Assembly: GCA_903642255.1 (NCBI GenBank)
Contig: CAHJWP010000004.1
Span: 1-42,728, forward strand
Source of the DNA: Sphingomonadaceae bacterium
GTDB taxonomy: Bacteria > Pseudomonadota > Alphaproteobacteria > Sphingomonadales > Sphingomonadaceae
Direction: 5' to 3'
Length of the DNA stretch: 42,728 bases
How positions within the stretch are numbered: the first letter of the stretch is position 1; every line of letters begins with the position of its first letter. The notes under the pieces were generated by a model, which saw only the letters and a list, made by a program, of their open reading frames with translations, searched no databases and was not told the origin of the DNA. Shown here piece after piece: positions 36,675 through 42,728 of the stretch. Made by a program: the position numbers and the translations under genes.

Positions 36675-36766
36675 GTCATGCTGGCGAATGCCAGCATCCA
36701 CGGTCGTGCCATGCACCGGGCTGGCCGTATTGCCCGAACATGGATGCTGGCGTGCGCCGGCATGAC
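36675..36766. repeat. Dispersed palindromic repeat, copy 3 (rpsB-phosphatase gap)
   Basis: Arms at 36675-36700 (GTCATGCTGGCGAATGCCAG onward) and 36741-36766 are reverse complements at 23 of 26 positions, separated by 40 bases. Each arm is itself a small hairpin (CTGGC-GAAT-GCCAG). It is the best-kept copy in the window. Confidence 0.8.
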
Positions 36767-36877
36767 ATCATGGGATGAGATGTACTCTTTCCACCGCTCT
36801 CGGCTGCCGTCGCGAAGGACTACCCACCACCGCCAAACCGTAATATCGCCGTGCCACCATGGGCGGGGCGGACGGAG

Positions 36878-38563
36878 ATGGCGATGGCGCGGACACTGAC
36901 ATGGCTGCTCGGGATCGCCGCCGCGCTGCTCGCCGCACCCCTCGCCGCCGCGACCGCCCCGCCCACCCCCAAGCTCATCGTCGCCATCTCAGTCGACCAG
37001 TTCTCCGCCGGGCTGTTCGACCAGTATCGGGTGCGCTTCACCGGCGGGCTGAAGATGCTGCAGGCCGGCGTCGTCTTTCCCAACGGCTACCAGAGCCACG
37101 CAGCGACCGAGACCTGCCCCGGCCACTCGACGATCCTCACCGGGCGGCACCCGGCGGCAACCGGCATCGTCGCCAACGGCTGGTACGACCGGAACGCAAA
37201 GGCCGCGGTCTATTGTATGCTCGACCCCGCTGGGCCGGTGCCGAACCGCCCCGATGCGCCGCGCGGGCCGGGCAATCTCAAGGTGCCGACCCTCGGCGAG
37301 TGGCTCAAGGCGGCGAACCCGGCGTCGCGCACCTTCGCGGTATCGGGCAAGGACCGTGGCGCGATCACCATGGCCGGCCACGGGGCCGACGGCACCTTCT
37401 GGTGGGACGACACGCTCGGCGGCTTCACGACGTACGTCCCGGCCGGCATGTCGGCCGAGGCACGGCTCGCCCCCGTCGCGGCGTACAACGCCGGCGTGTT
37501 CGCCGCTTGGCGGAAGAAGGCGCCGGTGTGGACCCCGCTCGACCCGCGCTGCCGGTTCGGCGAGGGGCCGCACCGCTATGCTGTGATGACCGTCGACCAC
37601 GAGGTGCCGCCGGCGGGGTGGATCGCCCCGCCGCCCGGCGAGGACTTCCACCTCGATCCCTTCTTCCAGTCGTGGCTCCGCGCCTCGCCGATGTACGACA
37701 AGCTCGCCCTCGACCTCGCGGCGCAGCTGATCGACAGCCAGCATCTCGGCCGCGGGCCCGCCCCCGACCTGCTCGCCGTCAGCCTATCGGCGACCGACTA
37801 TGTCGGCCATCGCTACGGCAGCGGCGGCCCCGAGCAGTGCGACAACCTCGCCCATCTCGACGCGATGCTGGGCGCGTTCCTCGCCAAGCTGACCGCGCTG
37901 CACGTGCCCGTCCTCGTCGTGCTGACCGCCGACCACGGCTCGATCGACGCCGCCGAGCGCCTCGCCGAGCACGGCTTCCCGGCGGTGCGCGTCGACGGCC
38001 GCAAGCTCGTCGCCGACGTCGGCGCGGCGGTTCAGGCGGAGCTGAAGCTCGACGCCAGCCCGCTGACCGGCGATCCGTACGAGATCACCATTGTCCCGCC
38101 GGCCGGGGCGAGCGCGAAGCTGATCGACCGCATCAGTGCCGCGACGGTCGCCGAGCTGCGCCGGCGGCCCGAGGTCTATGCCGTGTTCACCCGGGCCGAG
38201 GCGCTCGCCGCGATGCCGCCGAAGGGCAAGCCGGTCGACGAGCTGACGCTGCTCGAGCGCATCGCCGAATCGACCGACGCGGAGCGCAGCGGCGACGTCA
38301 TGGCGGTGCTGCAGCCGTTCACCACGGTCGGCGTGCCGTTCGGGCTCGGGGACACGATCGGCGGCCACGGCTCGGTTTGGAACTACGACCGGCGGGTGCC
38401 GATCCTGTTCTGGTGGCCAGGTGCCGAAGGGTACGAGCAGCCGCTGCCGGTCGAGACGGTCGACATCGCGCCGACGCTGGCCGCGGTCGCCGGGATCGCG
38501 GCGCCGACCGTCGACGGCCGCTGCCTCGACCTCGACCGCACGGCGGCGACGACCTGCCGCTGA
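36878..38563 (+). CDS. Alkaline phosphatase, PafA/PhoK type
   Basis: A secreted calcium/zinc-type phosphomonoesterase of 561 residues releasing phosphate in the periplasm or outside. Signal peptide: LTWLLGIAAALLAAPLAAA. The active site is complete by comparison with PafA: metal ligands Asp40, Asp307, His311, Asp352, His353 and His497; nucleophile Thr79 in ATETCPGH; Asn100 in IVANGW; Lys158 and Arg160 in SGKDRGA. The Thr/Asn/Lys/Arg set marks monoesterases rather than diesterases. GGAG ends directly before ATG 36878; ATG 36884 would fit ribosome spacing better. It stands alone, and no pho box could be recognised. The Sphingomonas enzyme PhoK belongs to this group. Confidence 0.92.
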   Translation: MAMARTLTWLLGIAAALLAAPLAAATAPPTPKLIVAISVDQFSAGLFDQYRVRFTGGLKMLQAGVVFPNGYQSHAATETCPGHSTILTGRHPAATGIVANGWYDRNAKAAVYCMLDPAGPVPNRPDAPRGPGNLKVPTLGEWLKAANPASRTFAVSGKDRGAITMAGHGADGTFWWDDTLGGFTTYVPAGMSAEARLAPVAAYNAGVFAAWRKKAPVWTPLDPRCRFGEGPHRYAVMTVDHEVPPAGWIAPPPGEDFHLDPFFQSWLRASPMYDKLALDLAAQLIDSQHLGRGPAPDLLAVSLSATDYVGHRYGSGGPEQCDNLAHLDAMLGAFLAKLTALHVPVLVVLTADHGSIDAAERLAEHGFPAVRVDGRKLVADVGAAVQAELKLDASPLTGDPYEITIVPPAGASAKLIDRISAATVAELRRRPEVYAVFTRAEALAAMPPKGKPVDELTLLERIAESTDAERSGDVMAVLQPFTTVGVPFGLGDTIGGHGSVWNYDRRVPILFWWPGAEGYEQPLPVETVDIAPTLAAVAGIAAPTVDGRCLDLDRTAATTCR

Positions 38564-38860
38564 GCGGAGCGCAGCGCGCGGCAGTGGCGCCGCTCGCCGC
38601 GTCATCCTGGCGGAAGCGAACCCCTTCGCCGCTCGAGATGGGGACTACGTGCGCGCGGGCACAGTGCCGGACGACGCCGACGCGGGCTCGCCGCCCCGCT
38701 CGGGGTGTACGGCACGGAAGCGCAGGCGGACCTGCGCGCGACCGGGGGTGTCCGCGCGCTGATGCGGGCGCTGATGGGCGGGATGTCCGCGGCGGTAGCG
38801 GGTGTAGCCTTGGCGAAAGCCTTCGCTTGCCGAACCGCTGTGGTTGCTATTAACCCGGCG
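38564..38860. other. Non-coding gap between phosphatase and dnaE (convergent)
   Basis: This 297-base stretch lies between convergent genes. Open frames crossing it (for example minus strand 38602-38991) have skewed Ser/Arg composition and no recognisable family. No clear terminator hairpin with a T-run was found. Confidence 0.5.
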
Positions 38861-42307
<3,447 letters not shown>

Positions 42308-42315
42308 CGCGGCAC

Positions 42316-42343
42316 GCTAGCCGACCCGCGCCGAGTCGGCCAA
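42316..42343 (-). promoter_or_regulatory. Candidate dnaE promoter, near-leaderless
   Basis: On the minus strand TTGGCC (42343-42338), 16 bp, GCTAGC (42321-42316), then 8 bp to the ATG. The spacer contains a 6-bp inverted repeat (GCCGAC...GTCGGC). The geometry is identical to that before the EPS operon. Confidence 0.4.
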
Positions 42344-42728
42344 GCGCGCCGGCGAAGATGAACAAGTATACGAAGTAAGCGCCCACGCAGGTGTTTTTCA
42401 TGGGTTGGAGGGGGCGGCGGCACCGTGGACCGCGCGGACCACCCGCGGTCCGCCCGCGGACCATTGTCCGCGGCGCGGTACCCGGCGACCCTCAGCAGGA
42501 ACGGAATGCCGCGCCGGGTGTCGGGCGTCGCAAACCCGAAGTGCAAAACAGATTCACGCGGCGACGGTGGTCTGACCTGCCGTCGGAAGCTCACATACCT
42601 CACACGACGACGCCGACATCGAAGGCCTTGGCTCGCCGTGTTCATGATCGACGATATTCGCACAGCGATGAGAAAGAGCCGCGCCGCTCCCGTTGGTCCG
42701 ACGTGGAGCGAAGATAGCACGGCGACGG
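42344..42728. other. Non-coding region upstream of dnaE with small palindromes
   Basis: About 385 bases with no supported gene; the open frames across it are Arg/Pro/Ser-rich and match nothing I know. Between about 42425 and 42475 the heptamer GCGGACC or its complement GGTCCGC occurs four times in alternating orientation, making nested hairpins. The last 190 bases are less GC-rich than the surrounding genes. Confidence 0.5.

Noticed and set aside
34469-36766. Insertion-sequence origin for the inverted repeats
   Set aside because: No transposase frame lies between any pair of arms and no target-site duplication could be recognised; reported as dispersed palindromic repeats only.

Overview
The window is high-GC, gene-dense chromosomal DNA from an alphaproteobacterium, most likely a member of the Sphingomonadales. 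Three things point there: the conserved block rpsB-tsf-pyrH-frr-uppS-cdsA-dxr-rseP-bamA-skp-fabZ with no lpx genes between or after skp and fabZ (sphingomonads use glycosphingolipids in place of LPS); an exosortase of the type I recognise as XrtV, with its partners; and a PafA/PhoK-type alkaline phosphatase. The lineage call is inference from gene content; no rRNA gene is present.

Region 1 (1-1088): the 3' end of a DUF885 protein, followed by a decayed molybdopterin-oxidoreductase-like gene broken by frameshifts and a deletion.

Region 2 (1085-18659): a large exopolysaccharide and protein-sorting locus. A minus-strand operon reads outer-membrane beta-barrel protein, Wza/EpsE export protein, Wzz/EpsF chain-length protein, EpsG-like ATPase, exosortase V, EpsI. 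The priming sugar-phosphate transferase (WcaJ/GumD type) and a small XrtV accessory membrane protein lie just beyond it. Divergently, on the plus strand, are an AAA ATPase and then a tightly coupled operon: GT2 glycosyltransferase, EpsD-type lipoprotein PPIase, Wzx-type flippase, an FrhB-like Fe-S/flavin protein, and rfbA-rfbC-rfbD-rfbB for dTDP-L-rhamnose. Together these can prime, build (at least the rhamnose step), flip, length-control and export a polymer, and cleave sorted proteins. No Wzy polymerase, second non-priming glycosyltransferase or PEP-CTERM substrate is visible, so those would have to be encoded elsewhere.

Region 3 (18660-25281): nhaA and a DUF1345 membrane protein, a tRNA-Val(CAC), hupB and lon (with a candidate heat-shock promoter), and an MHS-family MFS transporter with an unusual loop insertion of about 90 residues.

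Region 4 (25336-36507): the translation, isoprenoid, phospholipid and envelope-assembly operon, all on the minus strand, joined mostly by 1-14 nt overlaps. Copies of one dispersed palindromic repeat family lie in the gaps around tsf and rpsB.

Region 5 (36508-42728): rpsB leader, a PafA/PhoK-type phosphatase with a complete set of active-site residues, dnaE (with a PHP domain that has lost expected metal ligands), and 0.4 kb of non-coding DNA rich in small palindromes. Several genes (dnaE, the EPS operon, nhaA, perhaps hupB and rpsB) share a promoter-like pattern of TTGSC, about 14-16 bp, then GCTANN. In three of them this sits only 7-8 bp before the ATG, which would give leaderless or near-leaderless mRNAs.
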